A stretch of DNA of 64,000 nt, taken from assembly GCA_963732155.1 (NCBI GenBank), contig CAVSYB010000013.1, positions 744,001 to 808,000 of the forward strand, written 5' to 3'. The position numbers were made by a program, and so were the translations under genes. Each line of letters opens with the position of its first letter. Position 1 is the stretch's first letter. The notes under the pieces were generated by a model that worked only from the letters and a program-made list of their open reading frames with translations, did no database searches and was not told the DNA's origin. This DNA is from Roseiarcus sp963732155 (lineage in GTDB: Bacteria; Pseudomonadota; Alphaproteobacteria; Rhizobiales; Beijerinckiaceae). Shown here piece after piece: positions 33,332-42,939 of the stretch.

Positions 33332-34087
33332 ATGGCGAACCCGATCGTTATCATTCCGGCGCGGATGGCCTCGACGCGCCTGCCGGGCAAGCCCTTGGCG
33401 GACATTCATGGCGAGCCGATGATCGTGCATGTCTGGCGTCGCGCGGTCGAGGCCGACGTCGGTCCGGTTCTCGTCGCCGCCGATGAGCCGGCGATCGTCG
33501 GCGCGATCGAGGCGGTTGGCGGGCGCGCCATTTTGACGCGGGGGGATCACCCCTCGGGCTCCGACCGGATTTTCGAGGCGCTGAACAGTTTCGACCGGCA
33601 AGCGCGCCATGACGTGGTCGTCAACGTGCAGGGCGACCTGCCGACCATCGATGCTTGCGCGGTGCGCGCCGCCGTGCGGCCGCTGGACGACGGTGAGGTC
33701 GACATCGCGACGTTGGCGACGCCGATCGTGCGCGCCGCGGAGCGCGACGATCCAAACGTCGTCAAGGCGGTGGCGACCGAGATTGCGCCCGGTCGTTGGC
33801 GGGCGCTGTATTTCACCCGCGCCAGCGCGCCATGGGGCGAAGGGCCGTTGTTCCATCATATCGGCCTCTACGCCTATCGCCGCGCGGCGCTCGCCGCTTT
33901 CGTCGCCCTGCCGCCCTCGACGCTCGAGCGGCGCGAGAAGCTCGAACAGTTGCGCGCGCTCGAGGCGGGCATGCGCATCGACATTGCGATCGTCGACACG
34001 CCGCCGCTTGGCGTCGACACGCCCGAGGATCTGGAGCGCGCCAGGCTTATGCTCGCGCCCAGCGGAGGAAAGCATGGCCAGTCCTAA
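33332..34087 (+). CDS. kdsB: 3-deoxy-manno-octulosonate cytidylyltransferase KdsB
   Basis: Activates Kdo as CMP-Kdo for lipid A core synthesis. 251 residues: IIPARMASTRLPGKPL is the nucleotide-binding start, VVNVQGDLPTID carries the Mg-binding Asp, and FHHIGLYAYRRAAL and DTPPLGVDTPEDLERARLM close the fold. Its end overlaps the start of pheA by 14 bases, the common kdsB-pheA arrangement of Rhizobiales. Confidence 0.95.
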   Translation: MANPIVIIPARMASTRLPGKPLADIHGEPMIVHVWRRAVEADVGPVLVAADEPAIVGAIEAVGGRAILTRGDHPSGSDRIFEALNSFDRQARHDVVVNVQGDLPTIDACAVRAAVRPLDDGEVDIATLATPIVRAAERDDPNVVKAVATEIAPGRWRALYFTRASAPWGEGPLFHHIGLYAYRRAALAAFVALPPSTLERREKLEQLRALEAGMRIDIAIVDTPPLGVDTPEDLERARLMLAPSGGKHGQS

Positions 34088-34958
34088 ATCGATCGCCTAC
34101 CAGGGCGAGCCCGGCGCCAATTCGCACATCGCCTGCGTCGAGCGCTTTCCCGACATGGCGCCGCTGCCTTGCGCGACGTTCGAGGACGCGTTCGCGGCGA
34201 TCGGCGACGGCGCCGCCGATCTCGGCATGATTCCGATCGAAAATTCGATCGCCGGGCGCGTCGCCGACATTCACAACCTGCTGCCCGCTTCCGGACTGCA
34301 TATCGTGGGCGAAACCTTCCTGCCGATTCACTTCCAACTGCTCGGCGTGAAGGGCGCCCGCATTTCCGATTTGCGCTTCGTCCACAGCCATGTCCACGCG
34401 CTGGGACAATGCCGCAAAATCATCCGCCGTCTGGGACTGGGCGCCGTCGTGGCGGGCGATACGGCGGGCGCGGCGCGCGAGATCGCCCAATCAGGCGACC
34501 CGGCCCGCGCCGCACTCGCCACAAAGCTCGCCGGCGAAATCTACGGGCTGGACGTTTTGGGCGCCGACGTCGAGGACGAGGCGCACAACACGACCCGCTT
34601 CGTGATCCTCTCCAAGACGCCGCGCTGGGCGAACGCCGGCGAAGGGCCGGTGGTGACGACGTTCGTCTTCCGCGTGCGCAACGTGCCCGCCGCGCTCTAC
34701 AAGGCGCTCGGCGGCTTTGCGACCAATGGCGTCAACATGACCAAGCTGGAAAGCTATATGGTGGAGGGCGAATTCGCCGCCACCCAGTTCCTCGCCGACG
34801 TCGACGGCCATCCCCAAGACCCGGGCGTTCGCCGCGCCCTGGAGGAGCTGGAGTTCTTTTCGAAGGAAGTGCGCATTCTCGGCGTCTATCCGGCCGATCG
34901 CTTCCGCGTCGAGACGCAGAAGGCCGCGGAACAGGCGCCGGCGAACGGCCGGACTTGA
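34074..34958 (+). CDS. pheA: Prephenate dehydratase PheA
   Basis: Converts prephenate to phenylpyruvate in phenylalanine synthesis. 294 residues, monofunctional (no chorismate mutase domain). The catalytic part has YQGEPGANSHIA and MIPIENSIAGRVADIHNLL, with the catalytic region NTTRFVILSK. A C-terminal ACT domain (NGVNMTKLESYMVEGEFAAT) gives feedback control by phenylalanine. The start at 34074 overlaps kdsB, with GGAGGAAA just upstream. Confidence 0.95.
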   Translation: MASPKSIAYQGEPGANSHIACVERFPDMAPLPCATFEDAFAAIGDGAADLGMIPIENSIAGRVADIHNLLPASGLHIVGETFLPIHFQLLGVKGARISDLRFVHSHVHALGQCRKIIRRLGLGAVVAGDTAGAAREIAQSGDPARAALATKLAGEIYGLDVLGADVEDEAHNTTRFVILSKTPRWANAGEGPVVTTFVFRVRNVPAALYKALGGFATNGVNMTKLESYMVEGEFAATQFLADVDGHPQDPGVRRALEELEFFSKEVRILGVYPADRFRVETQKAAEQAPANGRT

Positions 34959-35044
34959 ATTTCGCGTGCCGAAACTGTGTTTGACAAATCCGTATTCGCG
35001 AATAGATTTTTTGGCGAATCATCCTCGATGCCGCGGGCGTCAAG

Positions 35045-35329
35045 ATGCCGCACACCCAAACGATCCGGTGCATCAGGAAAAGCGACAGTCGGCTTCCCTA
35101 CCAGAGAATATTGAGCGTCGGCGGGACCAACGCCGATGGTTCCCGATGGACCCAGAGCCACGAGAAAACCATAAAAGAGATAGAAAGCGGCGTGTGGGAA
35201 TTTTATTCGCAGGGCGCCTGGCGAAGAGACAGAATCATCGTGGCGACCTATTTGGGCTATAAATATCTGAAAGCGGTCGGCGACCTATCTCACCCCGATA
35301 CGCTGCTGACTCTTCCCGAGTGTCCGTAG
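35045..35329 (+). CDS. DUF3892-type small protein
   Basis: 94 residues. The pattern IRCIRKSDSRLPYQRILSVG, GGTNADGSRWTQS, ESGVWEFYSQG and DTLLTLPECP matches the small uncharacterised DUF3892 proteins. The GC content is lower than that of its neighbours, hinting at separate acquisition. No promoter or partner is evident, and function is unknown. Confidence 0.65.
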   Translation: MPHTQTIRCIRKSDSRLPYQRILSVGGTNADGSRWTQSHEKTIKEIESGVWEFYSQGAWRRDRIIVATYLGYKYLKAVGDLSHPDTLLTLPECP

Positions 35330-35539
35330 GACGGCGGAACTACGCCTCGGCGGTTTCGCTACGCCGACGGGACGCCGTCAGCCGCCTTCTCGCCCGCCCG
35401 AAGGCGCAGCCGCGCGGGGGCTGACGGGCGCGGCCGGTCCTAGCCAAACAAGGCGGCAGCGCCTAACTATGGAGCTGCGCCCGTCCGGTCATGGCTCGTT
35501 CCTTGCTGGATCGGCGACGTGAAAAGCAGGGATTTGACA

Positions 35540-36263
35540 ATGCCAAATCTGGACATTTCCACGGTCGTCTTTGCGATCATCGCAATCTTCGTCGTCTGGA
35601 AGCTCAGATCGGTGCTCGGCATGAGAAACGGCGCGGAGCGCCCGCCGTTCGAACTCGGCTCCCGGAGCCGGGCGCAATCCCGCCAACGGCGTGCAGCCGA
35701 TGGGCCAGGTCGTGAGGCTGCCGACCGCCTCGCCCGCGGCGGCCGCGCCCTCCGGCGCCGCCGCTCCCGGCGCCGCCTCGCGCTGGAAGGGCTTCGCCGA
35801 GCCCGGCTCGAATGTCGCGGCCGGCCTCGACGCGATCGCGGCCGCCGATCCCGGTTTTTCGCCCGAAGGTTTTCTTTCCGGCGCCCGCTCGGCCTATGAG
35901 ATGATTGTGACCGCCTTCGCCGCCGGCGACCGAAAAACGCTCGGCAACCTGCTCGCGCCGGATGTGATGGACAATTTCTCCAAGGCGATCGAGGCGCGCC
36001 AGGCGCGCGGCGAGACCATGGAGACGACGCTGGTCTCGATCAATTCGGCGATATTCGAGGACGCGCGGCTCAACGGGGGAAGCGCGCAGATTTCCGTGCG
36101 GTTCGCCACCAAGCTGGTCTCGAACACGCGCGACAAGGCGGGCGCGGTGACCGAAGGCTCCGCCAATTCCGTGGTCGACCACCTCGATATCTGGACCTTT
36201 TCCAGGGATACGGCCTCGCGCGATCCCAACTGGCGCCTGAGCGCGACCGAGACGGTCCACTAA
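35540..36263 (+). pseudogene. timA: Tim44-like adaptor (TimA), split by a frameshift
   Basis: The first part (MPNLDISTVVFAIIAIFVVW) is the N-terminal membrane anchor, followed by the short charged stretch RSVLGMRNGAERPPFE. The Tim44-like domain (GFSPEGFLSGARSAYEMIV, then LAPDVMDNFSKAIEARQARG) continues in a different frame to 36263. The shift lies between about 35655 and 35690, where one base appears extra. The repaired protein would have about 240 residues, the normal length. The position just upstream of mltA and smr is the usual one. As this is a conserved gene, an assembly indel is a real possibility. Confidence 0.8.
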
Positions 36264-36284
36264 CGCCTCGCCCGGGCATGAGCG

Positions 36285-37391
36285 ATGGCGCTGGCTCTCG
36301 ATCCGGTTCGCTTCGCCGATCTTGCCGGTTTCGCCGTCGATGACTGCTTTGCGGCGTTCCGGACTTTCCTGGGCTCGGCCAGGGCGCTCGCCGAGGGCGC
36401 GCGTCCGACAAGGCCGGCGGTCGCCGCCTCGCCGGCGCTCGTCGCGCTTGCAAGAGAGGCCTTGTCGGCCGAAGTCGCCGACGCGGACGCCGCGCGGCGG
36501 TTTTTCGAGCGGCGGTTCCAGCCTTTTCGGGTGCGCGCCGAGGGCGCCGGCGGGGCCGGCTTTCTGACCGGTTATTACGAGCCGCGCCTGGCCGGTTCGC
36601 TGACGCCGTCGCCCGAATTTTCGGCGCCCGCGCTGGCGCGCCCGGACGATCTCGTCACCTTCGCCGCTGGCGAGGCGCCGCGCTCCTTCGAAGGCCTGTC
36701 GGGCGCCCAGCGTCTGCCCGGCGGCGCGCTGCGCCCCTATCCCGAACGCGCGGCGATCGAGGCCGCGGCGGCGGCGGGTGAGGGGAGGCCGATTCTTTGG
36801 CTGCGCGATCCCGTCGAATTGTTCATGGCGCAGGTGCAGGGATCGGCGCGCGTCGAGCTGCCCGACGGGCGCATCGTGCGCCTCGGCTATGACGGGCGCA
36901 ATGGGCAGCCCTATACTTCGATCGGCTGCCTGTTGATCGAATCGGGCGAGATCGCGCAAGCCGATATGTCGCTCGAGCGCTTGAAATCGTGGCTGCGGGC
37001 GCATGGCCAAACGCCGGGCGACAGGGGGCGCGACCTGATGCAGCGCAACCGTTCCTATGTCTTCTTCAAGCTCGAGACGGTTTTCGACCCGGCCGAGGGG
37101 CCGACCGGCGGCTCCGGCGTCGCCCTCACCGCGCTGCGCTCCATCGCCGTCGATCGCACCGTCTGGGCCTATGGGACGCCGTTCTGGCTCGACGCCGATC
37201 TGCCGTGGCGCGGACCCGAACCGGACGCGTTCCGCCGGCTGACGATCGCGCAGGACACCGGATCGGCGATTGTCGGGGCCGCGCGGGCGGACCTCTACTT
37301 CGGCGGCGGCGACGAGGCGGGACGACGCGCCGGCGACATCCGCCATGCCTGCCGATTCACGGCGCTGTTGCCGACGGGAGAATTGCGGTGA
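36285..37391 (+). CDS. mltA: Membrane-bound lytic murein transglycosylase A
   Basis: Cleaves peptidoglycan glycan strands to 1,6-anhydromuropeptides. 368 residues: FLTGYYEPRLAGS opens the MltA domain, WLRDPVELFMAQVQGSARV and LGYDGRNGQPYTSIG follow, and the C-terminal 3D domain has RLTIAQDTGSAIVGAARADL with the catalytic Asp region. No clear signal peptide is visible at the chosen start, so export signals may lie in a start upstream. It lies between the Tim44-like gene and smr, overlapping smr by four bases. Confidence 0.92.
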   Translation: MALALDPVRFADLAGFAVDDCFAAFRTFLGSARALAEGARPTRPAVAASPALVALAREALSAEVADADAARRFFERRFQPFRVRAEGAGGAGFLTGYYEPRLAGSLTPSPEFSAPALARPDDLVTFAAGEAPRSFEGLSGAQRLPGGALRPYPERAAIEAAAAAGEGRPILWLRDPVELFMAQVQGSARVELPDGRIVRLGYDGRNGQPYTSIGCLLIESGEIAQADMSLERLKSWLRAHGQTPGDRGRDLMQRNRSYVFFKLETVFDPAEGPTGGSGVALTALRSIAVDRTVWAYGTPFWLDADLPWRGPEPDAFRRLTIAQDTGSAIVGAARADLYFGGGDEAGRRAGDIRHACRFTALLPTGELR

Positions 37392-37978
37392 AAGAGCCGC
37401 CCGCGAAACAGCGGGCGGGCCGTCCCCGCCGCCTCAGCGACGAAGAGATCGAACTGTGGATCGCCGTCGCCAAGAGCGTGTCGCGGCGCAAGGGCGCCGC
37501 GTTGCCGGCGTCCCGCAAGGTCCGGCCGCCGTCGGACGCGCCAACATCGCGCGAAGCGGAGGTCGCGCACGCGCGCCCCGCGCCGCGGCCGCCGGCGCCC
37601 CCGCCGCTCGCCACGCTGGACAAACGCTTGCGCCGGCGCCTCGCGCGTGGGCGAAGCGCCGTCGATCGCTCGATCGACCTGCACGGGATGAACCAGGCGC
37701 AGGCCCATGAGGCTTTGCGTCGCTTTCTCGCCAGCGCGCAGGCGAGCGGCGAACGCTTGGTCGTCGTCGTCACCGGGAAGGGCGCCGCGAGGGCGACGGG
37801 GCCGGGCGCCTCCGGCTTCGAAGCGCCGGGCGTCTTGCGCCGGCTTGTTCCCCATTGGCTGCACGCGAGCGATCTGCGCCCGATCGTTCTCGGCTTCGAG
37901 GAAGCCGGCCGCGCGCACGGCGGCGCGGGAGCGCTCTACGTGCGCCTGCGGCGCATCGAGCGCTCCGGGCCGCGCTGA
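37388..37978 (+). CDS. Smr/MutS2-type endonuclease-domain protein
   Basis: 196 residues with a GTG start overlapping the mltA stop (GTGA). A disordered Arg/Pro-rich half is followed by an Smr domain: SIDLHGMNQAQAHEALRRFL, VVVTGKGAARATG and a C-terminal RLVPHWLHASDLRP. DLHG is the family signature; the domain nicks DNA or RNA in related proteins. The timA-mltA-smr order is standard in Rhizobiales. Confidence 0.9.
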   Translation: MKEPPAKQRAGRPRRLSDEEIELWIAVAKSVSRRKGAALPASRKVRPPSDAPTSREAEVAHARPAPRPPAPPPLATLDKRLRRRLARGRSAVDRSIDLHGMNQAQAHEALRRFLASAQASGERLVVVVTGKGAARATGPGASGFEAPGVLRRLVPHWLHASDLRPIVLGFEEAGRAHGGAGALYVRLRRIERSGPR

Positions 37979-38060
37979 GCGCCCCGGCGGCGGCGGGCGG
38001 CATTGACCGCGATCGGCCGGAATGCGAGGAGGGCGCGCCTTCGCGGAGGAAAACCGACAC

Positions 38061-39059
38061 ATGGCGCGTGAAATCGAAGTTCTGGGCCTCGGCAACTCGC
38101 TGGTCGACATCATCGCGCTGACTTCGGACGACTATCTCGTCGCCCAAAACATGCAGAAGGGCGCGATGACGCTGATCGACGAGGCGCGCGCCGAGAGCCT
38201 TTACGCCGCGCGTCAGGAGCCAACCATCATGTCGGGCGGCTCGGCCGCCAACACCATCGTCGGGGTCGGCTCGTTCGGCGTCAAAAGCGCTTATATCGGC
38301 AAGGTCAAGGCCGATCCGCTCGGACGCGCCTTCACCGCCGACATCCGATCCACCGGCGTCGATTTTACGACCGGCCACGCCAGCCAGGGCCCCGCGACGG
38401 GGCGCTGCTTCGTCTATGTGACGCCGGACGGCGAGCGCACGATGAACACCTATCTCGGCGCGAGCACGTTTCTGTCGCCGCCGGACGTCGACGAAGCGCT
38501 GGTGAACCGCGCCGGCATCATCTATCTCGAAGGCTACATGTGGGACCGGCCGGCGGCGAAGGCGGCGTTCCAGAAGGCGGCGCGCATCGCCCATACGGCG
38601 GGCGCCCGCGTCGCGCTGACGCTGTCGGACTCCTTCTGCGTCGATCGCTTCCGCGCCGAATTCCTCGATCTCATGCGCACCGGCCTGGTGGACACGGTGT
38701 TCGCCAACACCGAGGAAATTCTCTCGCTCTATCAGACCGCGGATTTCGCGGCGGCGCTAAGCGCGTTGCGCGCCGAGGGCGTTCTGGCCGCCGTGACGCG
38801 CTCGGAAAAGGGCTCGATCGTCCTCGACGGGCGCACGACGCATGAAGTGCCGGCCTTTCCCATCGATCGCATGGTCGACACCACGGGCGCCGGCGATCTC
38901 TTCGCCTCGGGTTTCCTTTCCGGCATGGCGCGCGGCGCCGACCATGTGACGTGCGCGCGTCTGGGCGCGCTGGCGGCGGCCGAGGTCATTCAACATCTTG
39001 GCGCGCGGCCGCAGACGGGGCTCGCCGCGCTCGCGGCGCGGCAGGGAATCGCGTTTTAG
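38061..39059 (+). CDS. PfkB-family adenosine kinase-like protein
   Basis: 332 residues. GLGNSLVDIIALTSDDYL and MSGGSAANTIVGVGSFG are substrate-side motifs typical of the adenosine kinase branch, and VDTTGAGDLFASGFL is the PfkB signature with the catalytic Asp. GAGGAAA about ten bases upstream decides the start. It lies after smr on the same strand. Adenosine as the substrate is an inference from the motif style. Confidence 0.87.
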   Translation: MAREIEVLGLGNSLVDIIALTSDDYLVAQNMQKGAMTLIDEARAESLYAARQEPTIMSGGSAANTIVGVGSFGVKSAYIGKVKADPLGRAFTADIRSTGVDFTTGHASQGPATGRCFVYVTPDGERTMNTYLGASTFLSPPDVDEALVNRAGIIYLEGYMWDRPAAKAAFQKAARIAHTAGARVALTLSDSFCVDRFRAEFLDLMRTGLVDTVFANTEEILSLYQTADFAAALSALRAEGVLAAVTRSEKGSIVLDGRTTHEVPAFPIDRMVDTTGAGDLFASGFLSGMARGADHVTCARLGALAAAEVIQHLGARPQTGLAALAARQGIAF

Positions 39060-39089
39060 ATCGTAACTGCCCGGCGTGGATCGCAGAGT

Positions 39090-39947
39090 TTACCCGCGAG
39101 GAAGTCGGACTTCCGCGGCAGCCGGCAGAGTTGTTAAGCCGAAGTGGTGGCCGAGGTCATCTGCGTTTCCCGTAGCGGGCCGGCGACATTCGAGTTTGCC
39201 GCTAGCGATCAGGCGAACGAGACGTGCGGCGAGTACGTGGTCGCCAACTTGAAAATATGGACCTTGGTCAGCCAAGACACCGCCGATCAATCTCACGACG
39301 CGCTGCCATTGATCCGAAGCGTGCGACATCAGCGCGGCGTCGAAACAGGAAATCGGCGCGGACGCGACACCGTCAGGGCCCGCTACGCGAAGAGGCGCAT
39401 CCTCGGCTCGGAGTCGACGCCATGCCTCCAAATGAGCAATTCGCTCAGATGGATTCAACGGATGCGCCCGGTCCCAAAGTGCTTCCGCAGCAATGGTGTC
39501 AGGCCCAAGCATACCGCGACTGAGGGCCTTGTCCCGTCGCCGCCGTCCATCGTCAGCGCTCATGGTGACCTCGATGTCGGCGAGGTCGACGACATCGTAT
39601 TGCTGATCATCCATGCGCTCGATCCAGGCGAGAAATGCAGTGTGCTCATTGGCCGATCGGCTCGAAGTCCAGACAATGCGACGAGATGCCCGTTCGGACG
39701 CGCGCCGCCAGAAGGCGTTGACGTTTCGAGGGAGCCAGTCCCAGTCTTTCCGCAAGTATCCCAACTCGGCGACCATCCAACGGAGTCGAGACGCGGGGGC
39801 TGGCGGATTTATCGGGCCGCACGCCAGGCAATCCGGGAAACCCACCACTCGATCTTTCCGGCCAGTAGCGCTCAGCGCCTGCCTGAGCAACCCCGGCGCA
39901 CTGAGCGACAAGACGATGTGCAGCGTCCCAGATGAATCCGTCACCAT
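39090..39947 (-). CDS. DUF1835/DUF3658 domain protein
   Basis: 285 residues. The N-terminus (TLHIVLSLSAPGLLRQAL, then VVGFPDCLACGPINPP) matches DUF1835, and the C-terminal part (ALMSHASDQWQRVVRLIGG, then LAARLVRLIASGKLE) matches DUF3658. Members are uncharacterised single-gene accessory proteins. GC content is lower than that of the neighbours. Convergent with the PfkB gene. Confidence 0.75.
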   Translation of the reverse strand: MVTDSSGTLHIVLSLSAPGLLRQALSATGRKDRVVGFPDCLACGPINPPAPASRLRWMVAELGYLRKDWDWLPRNVNAFWRRASERASRRIVWTSSRSANEHTAFLAWIERMDDQQYDVVDLADIEVTMSADDGRRRRDKALSRGMLGPDTIAAEALWDRAHPLNPSERIAHLEAWRRLRAEDAPLRVAGPDGVASAPISCFDAALMSHASDQWQRVVRLIGGVLADQGPYFQVGDHVLAARLVRLIASGKLECRRPATGNADDLGHHFGLTTLPAAAEVRLPRG

Positions 39948-40117
39948 AACCCCTCAGCGTTTCATTCGATCATGATACCCATTGGATGTAGATCGACAAG
40001 AATCCGGAGCCCGCCTCAAGCCGCCGGGCGTCACGCAGTTTCGCCCATAGCGCCTGTGTGCCGACCCCAGTTCCAAGGCAGGAATTCGTCGAGCCCGTGG
40101 ACCGTCAGTCCGGCGCC

Positions 40118-41152
40118 TCACCAGACATTGGTCACGCTGAACCCCTTGGCGCGCAGCCGCTCGATCAGGCCTTCCTTGCCGATCAGGTGGAGCGCGCCGA
40201 CCGCGATGAACACCGGGCCGCTTTCCAGCAGCGGCGCAAGGCGCTCGGCCATGACCTGGTTGCGGGCGCCGAGCAGGCGCGTCGCGAAAGCGTCTTCGGC
40301 CTCGCTCTCCTCGGGCGTCAGAATCCCGCTGGCGTCGATCACCGGCAGAATCTCGCCGGGAATCTGGCGCGCGTAGAGGCTCAGAAGGGTCGCGTACATG
40401 TCGTCGTCGAGATCGGGGCGTTTGGCCGAGCTGATGAGAACGGTCGCGGCGAGCGCGGAATCGATGGAGGCGAGAACGTCGGTCTGCTCCTCGATCGTCT
40501 CGATCGCGACGACCTTGACGCCCTTGTCCCTGGCGGTCCGCGCGAGGAATTCATCGACGATCGGCAGATCGCTTTGTTGCCGAACGGCCTCGCAGGCGGG
40601 CGCCGCGGTCAGGGCCGCGAGGAACCACAGCTTGAGGTGATGGGCGAGGGCGCCGCCGACGCCGCGCCCGGCCAGGTATTTTTCCACCAGCGCGCGATCG
40701 TCCGGCGCGCCGATGGCGGCGAGCGTGTCGCCCTCCTTGGCGAGGGCCTTGACCATCATCGCCGCGCCGAGTTCGGCCTTGGCGAAACTGTCGAACGGAC
40801 CGCCGAGTTCGGTGGCGACGGTCTTCACGTCGGCGATATAGACCGCCGCCGCCCGCGCCAGCGCGAGGGCGCGATCGTCGGTCGAATGAATCGAGCCGAA
40901 CAGGTAGGACGCGGCGCGGCCCGGCTTTTCGATGCGCCACAACAGTCCCTGGGCATCGTCGAGTTCATCTCCGCGCCTGGCCCTGGCGCGCGCCAGGGCG
41001 TCCGGGCGGAGCAGGAGATCGCTCGAGAGATCGCGGCCCTGGCAAGCCGGCGGCGCGGCGGCGGGCTCGCCGGCGAACGCCGGCGCGGGGCCGCGCCACG
41101 CCAGGGCGCCCGCCGCAAAGAGAACAACGGCTATTGCGCGCGCCCTATTCAT
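40118..41152 (-). CDS. TraB/GumN family protein
   Basis: 344 residues with a signal peptide (MNRARAIAVVLFAAGALAW). LLWRIEKPGRAASYLFGSIH is the N-terminal GX2H-containing block and PVFIAVGALHLIGKEGLIE the C-terminal one; these two blocks define the metalloprotease-like TraB/PrgY/GumN fold. The periplasmic role is unknown. The start at 41152 is chosen because it begins the signal peptide. Confidence 0.85.
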   Translation of the reverse strand: MNRARAIAVVLFAAGALAWRGPAPAFAGEPAAAPPACQGRDLSSDLLLRPDALARARARRGDELDDAQGLLWRIEKPGRAASYLFGSIHSTDDRALALARAAAVYIADVKTVATELGGPFDSFAKAELGAAMMVKALAKEGDTLAAIGAPDDRALVEKYLAGRGVGGALAHHLKLWFLAALTAAPACEAVRQQSDLPIVDEFLARTARDKGVKVVAIETIEEQTDVLASIDSALAATVLISSAKRPDLDDDMYATLLSLYARQIPGEILPVIDASGILTPEESEAEDAFATRLLGARNQVMAERLAPLLESGPVFIAVGALHLIGKEGLIERLRAKGFSVTNVW

Positions 41153-41222
41153 CACTCGATCCGCTCCCGGCCGCCAGCCGTCGGCCTTTTGCTCGGCGCG
41201 CCCGGCGCGTCGATCGGCGGGC

Positions 41223-42191
41223 TCACAATTTCCGCAGCGCCACTTCTTCAATCCGGTGACTGGCGCCCTTGGTCAACAGCAGGCTGGCGCGCGGGCGCGT
41301 CGGCAGGATGTTTTCGTGCAGGTTGACCAGATTGATCCGCGTCCAGATCGAACGGGCCGTCGAGCGCGCGTCGTCGTCGTCGAGATCGGCGTATTTGTGA
41401 AAGTAGCTGCGCGGATCGCGAAACGCCGTTTCGCGAAGCCGCATGAAACGCTCGACATACCACTTTTCGAGAAGAGCGTCGTCGGCGTGGAGAAACACCG
41501 AGAAGTCGAAAAAGTCCGAGACGAACGGGATCAACTTGTCCTCGCGCGAAAGCCGGTTCGGCAGCAGGACGTTGAGTCCCTCGACGATCAGGATGTCGGG
41601 CCGGTCGACGATGATCGTTTCGCCGGGCACGACGTCATAGACCAGATGGGAATAGACCGGCGCAACCACGTCCCGCCGGCCCGCCTTGACCTCCGACAGG
41701 AAGCGAATCAGCGCCGTTCCGTCGTAGCTCTCGGGAAAGCCCTTTCGCTCCAGCAGACCGTCGCGAATGAGCGCCGCATTCGGCCGCAGGAAGCCGTCGG
41801 TGGTGACGAGCTGCACCTTCGGCGTATTGGGCCAACGCGTCAGCAGCGCCTGCAGCACCCGGGCCGTCGTCGACTTGCCGACCGCGACCGACCCGGCGAT
41901 GCCGATGATGTAAGGCACCTTGCCATCCTCGGCGCCCAGGAACCGCTGCGTCGCCTTGAACAATCCCTGGGTCGCAGCGACGTAGAGGGCCAGCAGCCTC
42001 GAAAGCGGCAGGTAGATGGCGACCACCTCGTCGAGCGAGATCGGATCGTGCAGCGATTGCAGCTTGCGCAGATCGTCGATGTTGAGGGTCAGCGGCGTGT
42101 CGGCGCGCAATTTCGCCCATTCGTCGCGGGTGAAACGCCGAAAGGGCGAGGCGATCGCCTCAGGTGGTTGGACCAGCGCCGGATCGTTCAT
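41223..42191 (-). CDS. coaA: Pantothenate kinase CoaA
   Basis: Type I pantothenate kinase, first step of CoA synthesis. About 322 residues: GIAGSVAVGKSTTARVLQAL is the P-loop, VTTDGFLRPN and DILIVEGLNVL hold substrate-binding residues. Another in-frame ATG 30 bases upstream (42221) is possible. It follows hisE, the conserved end of the rhizobial his cluster; the rest of that cluster is not present upstream here. Confidence 0.94.
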   Translation of the reverse strand: MNDPALVQPPEAIASPFRRFTRDEWAKLRADTPLTLNIDDLRKLQSLHDPISLDEVVAIYLPLSRLLALYVAATQGLFKATQRFLGAEDGKVPYIIGIAGSVAVGKSTTARVLQALLTRWPNTPKVQLVTTDGFLRPNAALIRDGLLERKGFPESYDGTALIRFLSEVKAGRRDVVAPVYSHLVYDVVPGETIIVDRPDILIVEGLNVLLPNRLSREDKLIPFVSDFFDFSVFLHADDALLEKWYVERFMRLRETAFRDPRSYFHKYADLDDDDARSTARSIWTRINLVNLHENILPTRPRASLLLTKGASHRIEEVALRKL

Positions 42192-42279
42192 GCGGAGCTC
42201 GAAACCTCGTCTTGCGGCCATCGCCGATCTTCGCGCGGGCCGTCGAAACTCGCGCCGGGCGACGCCGTCCGCCGCTTCT

Positions 42280-42594
42280 TCAGGATTTCCGCGCGGCCTT
42301 TTCCTCGAGGCCAGAGCGGCTGGTCCGCCGTTCGAGCTCCGCCAGGACCTCGTCCAGCGAAACCTCGCGAGCCTTCAATACGACGAGCAGGTGGTACAAG
42401 ACGTCGGCGGCTTCCGCCCGAACCGCCTCGTCGCTCTGCCCGACGGCGGCGATGACCAACTCGACCGCCTCCTCGCCGAATTTCTTGGCCGCGCCCCGCG
42501 GGCCCTTATCGAGCAGGGCGCGCGTGTAGGATTGCTCGCCACCCGCCTGCGAACGGAGCGCGATTGTCTTGGCGAGGTCGTCGAGAGAGAACAC
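42280..42594 (-). CDS. hisE: Phosphoribosyl-ATP pyrophosphatase HisE
   Basis: Second step of histidine synthesis. 104 residues: GPRGAAKKFGEEAVELVIAA carries the EExxE metal-binding pattern, and AEAADVLYHLLVVL the second acidic helix. No ATG is suitable. A GTG at 42594 (or TTG at 42597) gives the normal N-terminus FSLDDLAKTIALRSQ. hisF and hisA are not adjacent, so hisE-coaA has been separated from the main his genes. Confidence 0.92.
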   Translation of the reverse strand: MFSLDDLAKTIALRSQAGGEQSYTRALLDKGPRGAAKKFGEEAVELVIAAVGQSDEAVRAEAADVLYHLLVVLKAREVSLDEVLAELERRTSRSGLEEKAARKS

Positions 42595-42939
42595 CAAGCG
42601 GGACTGTCCGACAATGAGACGTAGGGCTAAGCTTCTATTGTGACGCCGAAAAACGCGGATGTCGAGAAATCCTCCGGCTTGGCGCCTGTTCTGCGCGCCT
42701 CCGGCGCGCCGCAAACCTCGCCGCAGTTGACGCCCGCCACCTCTGGCGCGACGGCCACCACTCCCTATATATGAGGGCGCTCGCCGGGCGGGGATACGGC
42801 TGGCGTCGCCCTGATCCCTGGAGAAGGTGGGTCTTGCCGCCGGTCGCCGCGGCAACATCCAAGCCGCCGCGGCGGGACGAGAATCGAATTGTGGAGCCCC
42901 GCGGGCGGACCGCGGGGGATGTTTGGCGGGGTTGCACGA
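42595..42939. other. Divergent intergenic region hisE / adenylate cyclase
   Basis: About 345 bases. Presumably holds promoters for both directions. The open frames across it are shadows; nothing specific is recognised. Confidence 0.5.
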